Shown here one piece after another: positions 24,155-32,042 of a DNA stretch of 53,893 bases. Below the pieces are notes generated by a model. The model had not been told where the DNA came from and searched no databases. It was given only the letters and a program-made list of their open reading frames with translations. Numbering within the stretch: position 1 is the first letter of the stretch; each line of letters starts with the position of its first letter. Origin of the DNA: a virus; IMG/VR virus record IMGVR_UViG_3300024247_000805, positions 1 through 53,893 of that record; one strand, written 5' to 3'. The position numbers and the translations under genes are program-made.

Positions 24155-25240
24155 ATGTACACTGTAAAAATAGTAAAAAACAAATTAGCAATCCTAACCT
24201 CAACCACGTTATCTGAAACAATAACCATTAAATCAAATGATAAAAGATTTGATAAATGTGTAGCCGCTGCCAAAGCAAAAAGACTAGTTAATATAACTAC
24301 ATCTGGACGTTTCACGTCATCAAAAGATTATCATGGTGCTTATGAAAATAATCCAACAACTAAATCTACTAAGAAGAAATTGAATGTCTCTAAGTTAATA
24401 ACTACCATGGCCGATCTTAATATAGATGCGGATGCATTGGAACCATTAAAGACAGGGACTGTGTTTGACAAGTTTATGTCTAATGAAGGTGGATTCTTGC
24501 CAGGAACAAATGTAATGGCTGCAGGAGCCCCAGGTGTTGGTAAAACTACATTACTACTTGAATTACTATATGGCGTACAACAAACTGGAAAGAAAGTCCT
24601 TTTTATTAGTGCTGAGATGAGTGAAATGGATATGGCTAGATATATGAAAAGATTCCCTAACTGGTCGAAGCTTCCAATCTTATTCTTAAATAACTTTACA
24701 GACCAATGTCCAAAGACTGTAGTTGAATCTGTGATTAATGAAGGTTGGGACCTCATCCTAACGGATAGTTATACTGAAGTTAATGACACTGTCAAAGAAG
24801 CCTGTAACCTAACTAGAGGTAAAGTAGAAAAATGGTTTTTAGACTTAATGGTTGACAATAATAAAGGCCTCAACAAATCGAAGATCCACACTACATTCGT
24901 AACCATATTACAATTAAGTAAAGGCGGTCAATTTGTTGGTAGTAATAAACTGAAACACATGACCTCGGCCATGATGGATATTAACTGGGAGGGTAGTGAA
25001 AACAGTGGTACTAGATATATGGAGTTTAGTAAGAATAGATGTGGTAATGTAGGTCAAAAGCTTATGTATACTATTAGTGGTCAGGGACTAGCACTAGATG
25101 GTGATAGATTCCATAAGGATCTAGAATACAAAGAGTTATTACAGGCTGAAGTAGACCAATCTGACTTCACATGGGATGAAATATTCTCTAAGGCTACTGA
25201 CACATCTGACGAAACTGTTAGCCAACCCCAAGAAGTATAA
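24155..25240 (+). CDS. RadA/RecA-like P-loop ATPase
   Basis: The 361-residue protein has a RecA-fold core. Walker A is GAPGVGKTT (about 124-132), followed by VLFISAEMSEMDMARYMKR (a RadA/DnaB-like sensor region) and Walker B DLILTD (199-204). The first ~110 residues lack the RadA zinc finger, and there is no Lon-like C-terminal domain. It could be a recombination mediator or a DnaB-type helicase motor. The 'SAEMS' wording recalls both, and without a DnaB N-terminal domain I prefer a RadA-like role. It has its own conserved upstream element and follows the DUF932-like gene. Confidence 0.8.
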   Translation: MYTVKIVKNKLAILTSTTLSETITIKSNDKRFDKCVAAAKAKRLVNITTSGRFTSSKDYHGAYENNPTTKSTKKKLNVSKLITTMADLNIDADALEPLKTGTVFDKFMSNEGGFLPGTNVMAAGAPGVGKTTLLLELLYGVQQTGKKVLFISAEMSEMDMARYMKRFPNWSKLPILFLNNFTDQCPKTVVESVINEGWDLILTDSYTEVNDTVKEACNLTRGKVEKWFLDLMVDNNKGLNKSKIHTTFVTILQLSKGGQFVGSNKLKHMTSAMMDINWEGSENSGTRYMEFSKNRCGNVGQKLMYTISGQGLALDGDRFHKDLEYKELLQAEVDQSDFTWDEIFSKATDTSDETVSQPQEV

Positions 25241-25801
25241 TCAAAGCATAGACAAGCCCTCGTGGCGGCAACCAGCCATGGGGGTAATATAAGTATACTG
25301 CAGGGCATGCAGGCGATCGGTGGCCGGGCTGTGGGCGTCGGTACACAGGAGTTTAAGGATCTATGGCCAACAAGGGCTGTTCCATGTACCTCATATATCT
25401 CAATACCCGTGTGCGCGTTGATATTGGCGCTGTCTAGGCCTAGTGGGCTTAAGTATACTCTGATGATACTTTATTAATTGATTAAGAGATTCTGAGGGCT
25501 TGGTTGCCTTATTGTATTTGGAATGGCCTATATGTTTACCTTGTATATTAAAGCCCTAGAAGCCTAGTTGGTTATCTGACTAGTATTTGTTTTATACGGT
25601 TTATGTGTTGGCTAACAGAAATTTTTTCCAATTTTTTTCCTGAGTCTATTAGTTGTTATAGTATAATATAAGGGTGTAAGGGAATATGGTGGGGGATTAC
25701 TTTGAGTCTATTAGTTCTTTTATTCTTTTATTAACTGGATCTACTAGATGTCTTATATGTCTATCTAGATATTATAGTAATTTGTGGTGGGTGGCGCGCC
25801 T
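25241..25801 (+). ncRNA. Second G+C-rich non-coding region, candidate structured RNA
   Basis: About 560 bases without a convincing gene; a 71-codon frame at 25262 has no protein-like features. The first ~380 bases are clearly richer in G+C than their surroundings. Visible elements are TGGC/GCCA (~25263-25280), CTGCA/TGCAG (~25299-25312) and two copies of AAGTATACT (~25290, ~25451). A third GAGGGCTTG lies at ~25496, and TGAGTCTATTAGTT is repeated at ~25641 and ~25703. The end (GTGGTGGGTGGCGCGCC) resembles the end of the 21616 region (GGGGTGGGGGCGCC). Possible structured RNA or replication-origin region. Confidence 0.35.
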
Positions 25802-26920
25802 CTATTCGAAGACTCTAATGTAGTCTATTGCCATTTGTTGTGGCAGTTGTGTTTGTCCATTTGGGCTGCCTGGCCAGTTGCCTCCTACTGCTATGTTTAT
25901 AATAAAGAAATGTGGCAATTGGAATGCTGGAATTTGGCTTATATCTTGTTGGTGATATTGTTGATTGTCTATATACCAACGAATTTGTTGTTGGTCCCAA
26001 ACTATTGAAAATACGTGAAATTCTTGATGTAATGGAGTTGGCCATGTTTTATTACCTCCATAACTGGCATAGCCATTATCATACCAATGTAGAGTACCAA
26101 AAACTTGTCTGTCTCCTAGTTGTCCTCCTATCATTTCCATTACGTCTATTTCTCCACAATAGGGCCAACCTACTTGTCTAAAATTTTGACCTAACATCCA
26201 AAAGGCTGGCCATATACCTTGACTATATGGTAGCTTGATTCTTGCATCTATTCTACCATACTGAAATTGTTGTTTGTTTTCTGTTATTATACGTGATGAT
26301 GTATATTGTCTTCCTCCGTAGTTTTCTTGTTTTGCTGTGATTATTAAATAACCATTATCTAGTCTTGTATTTTCTTCTCTATAATATTGTAATTCATTGT
26401 TGCCCCACCCATTGCTGCCTGTGCCTATCTCGAATGTCCAGTCATCACCAATCACAGAATCATTAAATTCATCACTCCACACATTTTGTAAGCCAGGATA
26501 GGCTTGTGGTGATTGATAGCCAATGTCTACTATTTGACCAAAACTTAAATTTACGCTGTCAAGTTGTTCAATATATGAAGTTGCATTTAAATGTGCTCTA
26601 ACCCGAATCTTTTGCCAACCTGTATCGCTATAAGTATACATAGCAAATCCATCAACTGATTGCACTGTAGTCTCTTCATTGTTTTCAAAAAATGTTGTTG
26701 TAAAATAGTTTTCATTAGTGGCTGAGGCCTCAACCGTTACAAGCCTACTATTTTGTTCATTTTGAATTGTAAAGTTTAAATTGGTTGGTGGATTTAAGTA
26801 ATAACAGGAGCCATTATCCTTTTTTGCGTTAGAATTATAATTTGCTGCATTTGGATCAGTGCAACCTTTTTCACAACTATTTAAAAATAATACGAGGCAT
26901 ATTAATATTAATCTAATCAT
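25802..26920 (-). CDS. GH16 laminarinase-like lipoprotein
   Basis: The 372-residue protein starts with a lipoprotein signal peptide (MIRLILICLVLFLNSC, lipid-anchored Cys16). A Bacteroidota-style linker GCTDPNAANYNSNAKKDNGS and a small beta domain (about 42-130) follow, then a complete GH16 domain (145-372). The catalytic motif is EIDVME with Glu257 as nucleophile, Asp259 and Glu262 as acid/base, in the laminarinase-type E-x-D-x-x-E form. Such enzymes cut beta-1,3- or mixed-linked glucans. The export signal points to the infected cell's envelope rather than the virion. Unusual as a phage gene; probably taken from a marine Bacteroidota host. Substrate is inferred. Confidence 0.92.
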   Translation of the reverse strand: MIRLILICLVLFLNSCEKGCTDPNAANYNSNAKKDNGSCYYLNPPTNLNFTIQNEQNSRLVTVEASATNENYFTTTFFENNEETTVQSVDGFAMYTYSDTGWQKIRVRAHLNATSYIEQLDSVNLSFGQIVDIGYQSPQAYPGLQNVWSDEFNDSVIGDDWTFEIGTGSNGWGNNELQYYREENTRLDNGYLIITAKQENYGGRQYTSSRIITENKQQFQYGRIDARIKLPYSQGIWPAFWMLGQNFRQVGWPYCGEIDVMEMIGGQLGDRQVFGTLHWYDNGYASYGGNKTWPTPLHQEFHVFSIVWDQQQIRWYIDNQQYHQQDISQIPAFQLPHFFIINIAVGGNWPGSPNGQTQLPQQMAIDYIRVFE

Positions 26921-26942
26921 TAATATATTTAACCCTATTTTT

Positions 26943-27020
26943 CTAATAGTCTTTAATAAATGTGAGAATGTCTTCTATAAACATTTCTTGGCCTTCTTCG
27001 AAGATCTTTACATGTTTCAT
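26943..27020 (-). CDS. Possible tiny protein, 25 residues
   Basis: An ATG at 27020 opens a 26-codon frame (MKHVKIFEEGQEMFIEDI...) in the 117-nt gap between the SET and GH16 genes. Its start is reminiscent of the MKTYE[EQ]F peptides of nearby genes. It is too short to be sure. Confidence 0.3.
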   Translation of the reverse strand: MKHVKIFEEGQEMFIEDILTFIKDY

Positions 27021-27037
27021 TATTCTAATTCTTGATA

Positions 27038-27436
27038 TTACTTATCTCTTTTCTTTTTATTAGGCCAATAGCCCTTTCCATACCACGTGCAAATTTCTTC
27101 ATGGGCTTTAATATCTCTTTGAGCTATAAAATCAAAATGAAATGGAATATCTTTTGAATCAAACCACATTGCATTATGATCATCTGCATGATTATAAATA
27201 CAACCAAAGCCTAGTGGTAATACATGTACGCTACCATTTTTTAAACTAATACCCTTAGGATAGTTAAAAACATAATCCATTAACTCCTTTCCAACAGGGT
27301 GGGGATTAGGACTACCCGTTTTAATACAATAACATCTTTCTATTAACTCTCCCTTAGCTATAGGTTTGTCAGTGAAAACTCCATAGCCTTTCTCATCACT
27401 CCATTTTATATATAAATTATTTGGTACTTTTATCAT
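27038..27436 (-). CDS. SET-domain protein (putative lysine methyltransferase)
   Basis: The 132-residue protein is a minimal SET domain. GYGVFTDKPIAKGELIE (about 17-33) is the first S-adenosylmethionine-binding strand pair, GFGCIYNHADDHNA (76-89) carries the NH motif, and FIAQRDIKAHEEICTWYG (103-120) matches the post-insert E....Y G motif. SET enzymes methylate lysines on proteins. There are no pre- or post-SET cysteines. Free-standing SET domains are rare in phages. A target could be a host or virion protein; none is indicated. It is followed by an 85-residue gene of unknown role. Confidence 0.85.
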   Translation of the reverse strand: MIKVPNNLYIKWSDEKGYGVFTDKPIAKGELIERCYCIKTGSPNPHPVGKELMDYVFNYPKGISLKNGSVHVLPLGFGCIYNHADDHNAMWFDSKDIPFHFDFIAQRDIKAHEEICTWYGKGYWPNKKKRDK

Positions 27437-27464
27437 TTTTCTTTTTAAGTGTTTTATTTATTGT

Positions 27465-27722
27465 TTACCAAACATCAAACTCTACTTCTAGAACTATATT
27501 GCCATCTTGGTCTCTGTATTCAACGTTGCCTATATTGTAACCAAGATCTAATATGATTCTATTTGATTTTTTAGCTTCTTCTGCATCTTCCTCTATTCCA
27601 TTCATATCCCAAAAGGTGGCTATAAATGATTCTAAGATGTCTTCTTCTAATGTGCCTGTTGATTCTACATGGTGAAAACCCATGTCCTTTGTATTAAGAA
27701 ATTTAAAATATGCTTTACTCAT
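27465..27722 (-). CDS. Small acidic hypothetical protein, 85 residues
   Basis: An 85-residue acidic protein (MSKAYFKFLNTKDMGFHHVE...) with a helical middle and a beta-type acidic end (GNIVLEVEFDVW). No family recognised. It starts 14 nt after the bL36 stop and ends 29 nt before the SET gene, so it belongs to the same unit. Confidence 0.7.
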   Translation of the reverse strand: MSKAYFKFLNTKDMGFHHVESTGTLEEDILESFIATFWDMNGIEEDAEEAKKSNRIILDLGYNIGNVEYRDQDGNIVLEVEFDVW

Positions 27723-27735
27723 TATTTGGTGTTAG

Positions 27736-27852
27736 TTAACCCTGTCTTTGTTTATATCTAGGGTTAGATTTATTAATTATAAATAGTCTGCCTTTACGCC
27801 TTACTAGTTTATCTTCTGGGTGGCGTTTCTTAACTGATGCTCTTGTTTTCAT
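27736..27852 (-). CDS. rpmJ: Ribosomal protein bL36
   Basis: A 38-residue frame from the ATG at 27852 starts [19 protein letters not shown] and ends [12 protein letters not shown], the full-length pattern of bacterial large-subunit protein L36. The four zinc-binding residues of the classical form are absent (it is a C- type), and KKR.PE.K.VRR.GRL..INK.NPR.KQRQG is the Bacteroidota version as I know it. The start overlaps the stop of the upstream gene by 4 nt, so it is co-translated with a capsid-targeting-signal protein. It may replace or supplement the host bL36 in ribosomes during infection. Its small size explains why gene callers may miss it. Confidence 0.93.
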   Translation of the reverse strand: MKTRASVKKRHPEDKLVRRKGRLFIINKSNPRYKQRQG

Positions 27853-28106
27853 ATGGCTAACACATGATGTTCTCCGTCTTTGTTGATAATAACCTTTTCA
27901 CGATCATATGATGGGCCGCCGATACACCAAACTTCTGTGCCTTGTAGTTCAAAGTTCCAGTGTGTATCTAAGAACTGTAATACCTTTTCTTTTTGTTTAC
28001 CTTTTATCTTAGACTTAAACTTGAGTTCATCAAATTTTCTGAGGGCTCTCTTCTTAGCAAGTTTATCTTGTAAGTTCTCTGCTGTAAATTGTTCATATGT
28101 TTTCAT
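27849..28106 (-). CDS. Candidate internal virion protein with T4-like capsid-targeting signal
   Basis: The 85-residue basic protein begins [11 protein letters not shown], close to the T4 internal-protein capsid-targeting sequence (MKTYQEFIAEA, recalled from the T4 IPIII literature), where the prohead protease gp21 cuts after Glu. The remainder is basic in the middle ([20 protein letters not shown]) and beta-like at the end. It is coupled to bL36 downstream and lies 13 nt after a second protein with the same start. Packaging into the capsid and injection are inferred. Confidence 0.65.
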   Translation of the reverse strand: MKTYEQFTAENLQDKLAKKRALRKFDELKFKSKIKGKQKEKVLQFLDTHWNFELQGTEVWCIGGPSYDREKVIINKDGEHHVLAI

Positions 28107-28119
28107 AGTTTTAAGTGTT

Positions 28120-28530
28120 TCATTTGTAATTTTTCCAATTCTTTTCTGCTTCTAGCGCCTCTAGTTCAAATGGATGGTTTGAGTATTTATAGCCATCATT
28201 ATATAGTTTTTTAAATTCCTTTTGATCTTGAATAGTATGTGTATGTTCATGTAATAAAGATCTGATAATTTGTTCAGATGTATTAGTCACTTCTGAGTAA
28301 ATATAAATTATGTCTTCATCTGGATCATATTGTGCATTTGGATTACCTTGTTCTAGTTTTAAGTCATCAACTGCAACCGCGCCTAATCTATCCCATATGT
28401 TTTCATATACCTCAACTGGCTTTACTTCTCCTCCAAGGTCTTTAACTATCTGTGGATAAACCCTTTTAATAATTTTTTCTATCTTTGACTGAGATAAGGC
28501 TTCATTAATAAATTCTTCATATGTTTTCAT
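28120..28530 (-). CDS. HExxH protein with T4-like capsid-targeting signal
   Basis: The 136-residue protein starts MKTYEEFINEALSQ, nearly the T4 capsid-targeting peptide with a good gp21-type cut site (I-N-E followed by A). Its second half has SLLHEHTHTIQDQKEF (HExxH at about 93-97) and LEALEAEKNW downstream, where a Glu could complete a zincin metal site. It could therefore be an internal, co-injected metallopeptidase. It heads the unit that contains the second signal-bearing protein and bL36. Catalysis is inferred from the motif only. Confidence 0.68.
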   Translation of the reverse strand: MKTYEEFINEALSQSKIEKIIKRVYPQIVKDLGGEVKPVEVYENIWDRLGAVAVDDLKLEQGNPNAQYDPDEDIIYIYSEVTNTSEQIIRSLLHEHTHTIQDQKEFKKLYNDGYKYSNHPFELEALEAEKNWKNYK

Positions 28531-28541
28531 ATATTATTTAT

Positions 28542-29153
28542 CTAACGTTGATATAAAAAAATGTTATTTTTTGTTTTATTTAATTCTGCAATTTTTGCTA
28601 ATATTGGTACAGAATGAGGATATGGGTTATTAAATCTATACCAATGATAAACATAAACACTATCTATAATCGCTAATGGTATATTCTTAGCGTTTAACCT
28701 ATGTCTTAAATCATTATCAACACCTAAAAACTTACCTTCTAAAAACCCACCTATCTTTTTCCAAGTTTTTTTAGATATTAAAATAAAAACTCCACTAAAT
28801 CCCCTTTGTAAAGTGTTTTCAGTCACCATAAATATACTGTCCTTATACCTTTCTTTTATTTCATTCCCTACTTTTCTTTGATATTCAATGTCATTATTAT
28901 AAGTATCTATACCTCCTACTAATTGATACATGTTTGCAACTCTGTTAGTTCTACATCCAAATGCTCCAATTTCTGGATTCTTAGCTATAGCATCTTCTAA
29001 TTGAGTATACCATAAAGGCGTTGTGAAACATGCGTCATGGTCTAAAAAACATGCCCAATCATCTTCCCCTATTAATTTCATAAAATTATTATATGCCCAT
29101 CCTAGATTCATTGGATGTTCTTTATCAGCGTATGGTATATAGGTGTGTATCAT
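28542..29153 (-). CDS. GT2-like (GT-A fold) glycosyltransferase, short form
   Basis: The 203-residue protein is a compact GT-A transferase. LGWAYNNFMKLIGEDDWACF leads to the metal-binding LDHDACF (a DxD variant, about 37-43), followed by RGFSGVFILISKKTWKKIGG (acceptor-side motif) and LGVDNDLRHRL. It lacks the usual N-terminal nucleotide-binding strand, a shortened form seen in other phage transferases. The next gene begins just downstream. Donor and acceptor unknown. Confidence 0.8.
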   Translation of the reverse strand: MIHTYIPYADKEHPMNLGWAYNNFMKLIGEDDWACFLDHDACFTTPLWYTQLEDAIAKNPEIGAFGCRTNRVANMYQLVGGIDTYNNDIEYQRKVGNEIKERYKDSIFMVTENTLQRGFSGVFILISKKTWKKIGGFLEGKFLGVDNDLRHRLNAKNIPLAIIDSVYVYHWYRFNNPYPHSVPILAKIAELNKTKNNIFLYQR

Positions 29154-29154
29154 A

Positions 29155-29343
29155 TCATTTATCTATAAAATCAGCAACCTTTATCCAATAGTTATATTTA
29201 TTATTATCTGGACTTTGTTGCTGTATGTGTTTTAACGCTACCTTTGCACAATCAGTAGTAACACTTAATGGTATCATCATACCTTCTCCGCACTTGTGCA
29301 TTTCTTTTAATATTTCTTGGGCCTTTTCCTTTGGTTCTTTCAT
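29155..29343 (-). CDS. Small hypothetical protein, 62 residues
   Basis: A 62-residue helical protein (MKEPKEKAQEILKEMHKCGE... ending YWIKVADFIDK). Short proteins of the form KEKAQE..., cAL..I, YW..V are common in marine phage and Bacteroidota phage genomes in my experience; no function is known. Its start overlaps the stop of the upstream membrane-protein gene (TAATG). Confidence 0.7.
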   Translation of the reverse strand: MKEPKEKAQEILKEMHKCGEGMMIPLSVTTDCAKVALKHIQQQSPDNNKYNYWIKVADFIDK

Positions 29344-29510
29344 TAACTTATTTCTCCTTTTTCTTCTACTAACTCTATTGCGTCTTCATCTTCTTTTTTC
29401 ATTTGACAGGTAGCGCAACATCCATCTGCCCCATGTGTAATTTGTAAAGGCTGAAACATTGCTACAAGCATAGCCATTATTAAGCCCATAAAATTTGCTA
29501 TTCTTTTCAT
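29343..29510 (-). CDS. Small Cys-rich membrane/exported protein, 55 residues
   Basis: An ATG at 29510 opens a 56-codon frame. It encodes a hydrophobic N-terminal helix (IANFMGLIMAMLVAMF), then GCCATCQM with three cysteines, then an acidic tail. Starts and stops overlap neighbours on both sides (TGA/ATG upstream, TAATG downstream). The cysteine cluster might bind metal. No family recognised. Confidence 0.65.
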   Translation of the reverse strand: MKRIANFMGLIMAMLVAMFQPLQITHGADGCCATCQMKKEDEDAIELVEEKGEIS

Positions 29511-29656
29511 AATTTATTACTATAATGTGTATATAATCCCCACATACAGTAACCTAAAACTACAAATAATAATATTTCTGGCATTATTGCCGTTGTTATT
29601 ATACCCGCAATAATGAGTACTATCCACATTAAGGCTATTTCTTCTCTATTTTTCAT
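29507..29656 (-). CDS. Small membrane protein, 49 residues
   Basis: An ATG at 29656, inside the 3' end of the HExxH gene, opens a 50-codon frame with two hydrophobic segments (ALMWIVLIIAGIITTAIM and ILLFVVLGYCMWGLY). It ends with a 4-nt overlap into the next start. Two closely spaced helices could suggest a holin-like protein, but nothing proves it. Confidence 0.62.
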   Translation of the reverse strand: MKNREEIALMWIVLIIAGIITTAIMPEILLFVVLGYCMWGLYTHYSNKL

Positions 29657-29921
29657 ATTCTAAAATTTGACTTGTTTTCATATTTACCCAATCCTCGTCC
29701 TTTTCAGGATTTCTAACATGCAGTAATTCATGAACTATTGATTCTTCACAAAGGTCTATGTCATGGTAAATAGTGCCCTCCTTTTTATCAAAGTCTCTTT
29801 CAATAGCAACAAAGTAAGTTTCACCACTATATTCTATTTGTTCTGGTAAGATTCTTTCTGTTTTTATTTGCCAATCGCCGATTCCAAATCTTAATTGCCA
29901 CTTTTTTATTAGGAGTTCCAT
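29646..29921 (-). CDS. Small HExxH zincin-like protein
   Basis: The 91-residue protein has an N-terminal beta-rich half (WQLRFGIGDWQIKTERI) and the motif EESIVHELLHVRNPEKDEDW (HExxH near residue 64). This layout resembles minimal phage SprT/WLM-like zincins. It is one of four short HExxH proteins in the window. A third ligand could be Glu or Asp after the helix. Activity and target unknown. Confidence 0.62.
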   Translation of the reverse strand: MELLIKKWQLRFGIGDWQIKTERILPEQIEYSGETYFVAIERDFDKKEGTIYHDIDLCEESIVHELLHVRNPEKDEDWVNMKTSQILEYEK

Positions 29922-29951
29922 CTATAATTATATGATGGAATGTAGATTTGT

Positions 29952-30143
29952 TTAATCTTCTATACAATCATTCATGCGTAAAATCAATTGATCTCGCATC
30001 CAATTAATTTCTTTTAAGGCCTTTTCAGAGAGGCCATTTCTACTCATTAAGGTATTTTCTAATTTATCAAGCTCTTTCTTATTGTGTCGATAAATATGTG
30101 ACATACCTTTTTTTACATTTCCGAATTTAACTTGCCTATGCAT
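29952..30143 (-). CDS. Small helical hypothetical protein, 63 residues
   Basis: A 63-residue, basic-to-acidic, fully helical protein (MHRQVKFGNVKKGMSHIYRH... ending LILRMNDCIED). No family recognised. It begins 4 nt after the RfbA gene stop, so it is probably co-transcribed with the nucleotide-sugar genes. Confidence 0.65.
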   Translation of the reverse strand: MHRQVKFGNVKKGMSHIYRHNKKELDKLENTLMSRNGLSEKALKEINWMRDQLILRMNDCIED

Positions 30144-30146
30144 TTT

Positions 30147-30995
30147 TTATTTTATTAATTTACCATAGCCACTCTTTATTAAAGATTCTGCTAATTTATT
30201 TTTTTGTTCTTCGTCTATCCAACCATTATCATATGCTATCTTTTCAATACATGCCACACCTACTCCTTGTCTATCTTCAATAGTTTGTACAAAATTACTG
30301 GCTTGCATTAAAGATTCAAAAGTACCAGTGTCTAACCAAGCTACTCCAGTACCAAGAGTCTTAACATTCAATTTACCCATTTCTAAATAAGCTTTATTAA
30401 CATCTGTTATTTCATACTCTCCTCTCGCACTTGGCCTTAATGTCTTTGCAATTTCAATAACACTGTTATCGTAAAAATACAAACCTGGAACTGCATAGTT
30501 AGATTTTGGCTCTTCTGGCTTTTCTTCTATTGAAAGCACCTTTCCAGTCTCATCAAAGTCTACAACGCCATATCTCTCTGGATCACTGACTCTATATGCA
30601 AATACATATCCTCCTTCTGGATCCTTAGACTCTGCAAGAATCTTATTAATTTCACCGCCATAAAAGATATTATCACCTAAGATTAATGCAACTTTATCAT
30701 TGCCTATAAATTCTGCACCGATCACAAACGCCTGCGCTAATCCATTTGGAATTTCTTGAATTTCATAACTAAACTCACAACCAAATTGACTACCATCTCC
30801 AAATAGGTTTTTAAATAAATGGCTATCATGTGGAGTTGTTATAAATAATACCTCTCTAATACCTGCACTCATTAATGTAGCTAATGGATAATAAATCATC
30901 GGCTTATTATAAACTGGCATAAGTTGTTTACTGACTGCCAAGGTTAGAGGGTGAAGTCTTGTACCGCTACCACCTGCTAAAATAATTCCTTTCAT
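30147..30995 (-). CDS. rfbA: Glucose-1-phosphate thymidylyltransferase
   Basis: The 282-residue protein matches RfbA along its length: [16 protein letters not shown] (nucleotide-binding loop), [29 protein letters not shown] (catalytic Asp), [20 protein letters not shown] and GEYEITDVN. It joins dTTP and glucose-1-phosphate to give dTDP-glucose. The start lies right after the RfbB stop (TAG then ATG). Its product is the substrate of the adjacent RfbB. No RfbC or RfbD is in this window, so the final sugar need not be rhamnose. Confidence 0.96.
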   Translation of the reverse strand: MKGIILAGGSGTRLHPLTLAVSKQLMPVYNKPMIYYPLATLMSAGIREVLFITTPHDSHLFKNLFGDGSQFGCEFSYEIQEIPNGLAQAFVIGAEFIGNDKVALILGDNIFYGGEINKILAESKDPEGGYVFAYRVSDPERYGVVDFDETGKVLSIEEKPEEPKSNYAVPGLYFYDNSVIEIAKTLRPSARGEYEITDVNKAYLEMGKLNVKTLGTGVAWLDTGTFESLMQASNFVQTIEDRQGVGVACIEKIAYDNGWIDEEQKNKLAESLIKSGYGKLIK

Positions 30996-32042
30996 CTAAT
31001 TGTATTGTTTTTTATAATAATTAACATAGTCTCCAGATGTGACGCTATCTAACCATTCAGTATTTTCTAAATACCAATCAACTGTTTTTTCAAGTCCTTC
31101 TTCAAATTGAATAGAAGGTACCCAACCTAAATCTACTTCTAATTTACTTGCATCTATTGCATATCTTAAATCGTGACCTGCTCTATCTTTTACAAATTTA
31201 ATTAATTTTTTAGAAGTCCTCTCACCATTACCTAATTTCTTATCCATTATATCACATAAACTATGCACTAAATCTATATTAGTCCATTCATTATGTCCTC
31301 CAATATTATAAGTTTCTCCAATTGCACCTTTATGATAAATTAAATCTATAGCAGCAGCATGATCTTCAACCCATAACCAATCTCTAATGTTTTCACCTTT
31401 ACCATAAACTGGTAAATCTTTTCCATTCTTAATATTATTAATCATTAATGGCAATAATTTTTCAGGAAATTGATAGCTGCCATAATTATTACTACAGTTT
31501 GAAATTTTAATAGGTAAATCAAATGTATGATAATATGCTCTAACAATATGGTCTGAGCTTGCCTTTGATGCAGAGTATGGACTTCTTGGATCATATGTAG
31601 TTTCTTCAGTAAACATTCCAACATCTCCTAAACTTCCATAAACCTCATCGGTAGAAACGTGATAAAAAATTCTATCTTTTTTATCTTGCCAATTATTTTT
31701 ACATTCATTTAATAGGTTTAATGTACCTATAACATTTGTCATTATAAATTCATTTGGATTTGTAATACTTCTATCAACATGTGATTCTGCTGCTAAATGA
31801 ATTACTCCATCAAAATCATAAGTAGTAAATATTTCACTTAACGCGTCAGCATCTACGATATCTGCTTTAATAAATGTGTAATTAAGTTTATCTTCAACGT
31901 CCTTTAAGTTGTTTAAATTACCAGCATATGTTAATTTATCTAAGTTAACAATGTGATAGTTTGGATAGTTATTAATCATCCTTCTTACAAGATGGGATCC
32001 AATAAAACCAGCACCTCCTGTAATTAATATTGTTTTATTCAT
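30996..32042 (-). CDS. rfbB: dTDP-glucose 4,6-dehydratase
   Basis: An SDR-family enzyme with GGAGFIGSHLVRRM (NAD binding), HLAAESHVDRSI, STDEVYGSLG and YSASKASSDH (the YxxxK pair). It converts dTDP-glucose to dTDP-4-keto-6-deoxyglucose. I choose the ATG at 32042, which overlaps the methyltransferase stop as ATGA, over an in-frame ATG nine bases upstream (348 residues against 351). It lies between the methyltransferase and RfbA genes, forming a sugar-nucleotide cassette. Confidence 0.95.
   Translation of the reverse strand: MNKTILITGGAGFIGSHLVRRMINNYPNYHIVNLDKLTYAGNLNNLKDVEDKLNYTFIKADIVDADALSEIFTTYDFDGVIHLAAESHVDRSITNPNEFIMTNVIGTLNLLNECKNNWQDKKDRIFYHVSTDEVYGSLGDVGMFTEETTYDPRSPYSASKASSDHIVRAYYHTFDLPIKISNCSNNYGSYQFPEKLLPLMINNIKNGKDLPVYGKGENIRDWLWVEDHAAAIDLIYHKGAIGETYNIGGHNEWTNIDLVHSLCDIMDKKLGNGERTSKKLIKFVKDRAGHDLRYAIDASKLEVDLGWVPSIQFEEGLEKTVDWYLENTEWLDSVTSGDYVNYYKKQYN

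Noticed and set aside
24155-25240. DnaB-type replicative helicase
   Set aside because: There is no DnaB N-terminal domain, and the core wording fits RadA/RecA ATPases better, though this is not settled.
25262-25477. 71-residue plus-strand frame after the RadA-like gene
   Set aside because: The composition is not protein-like and it lies in a G+C-rich stretch with repeats and hairpins; a structured RNA fits better.
25784-26181. Plus-strand frames at the end of the GH16 gene
   Set aside because: They run antisense to the conserved catalytic domain and have biased Cys/Trp composition.
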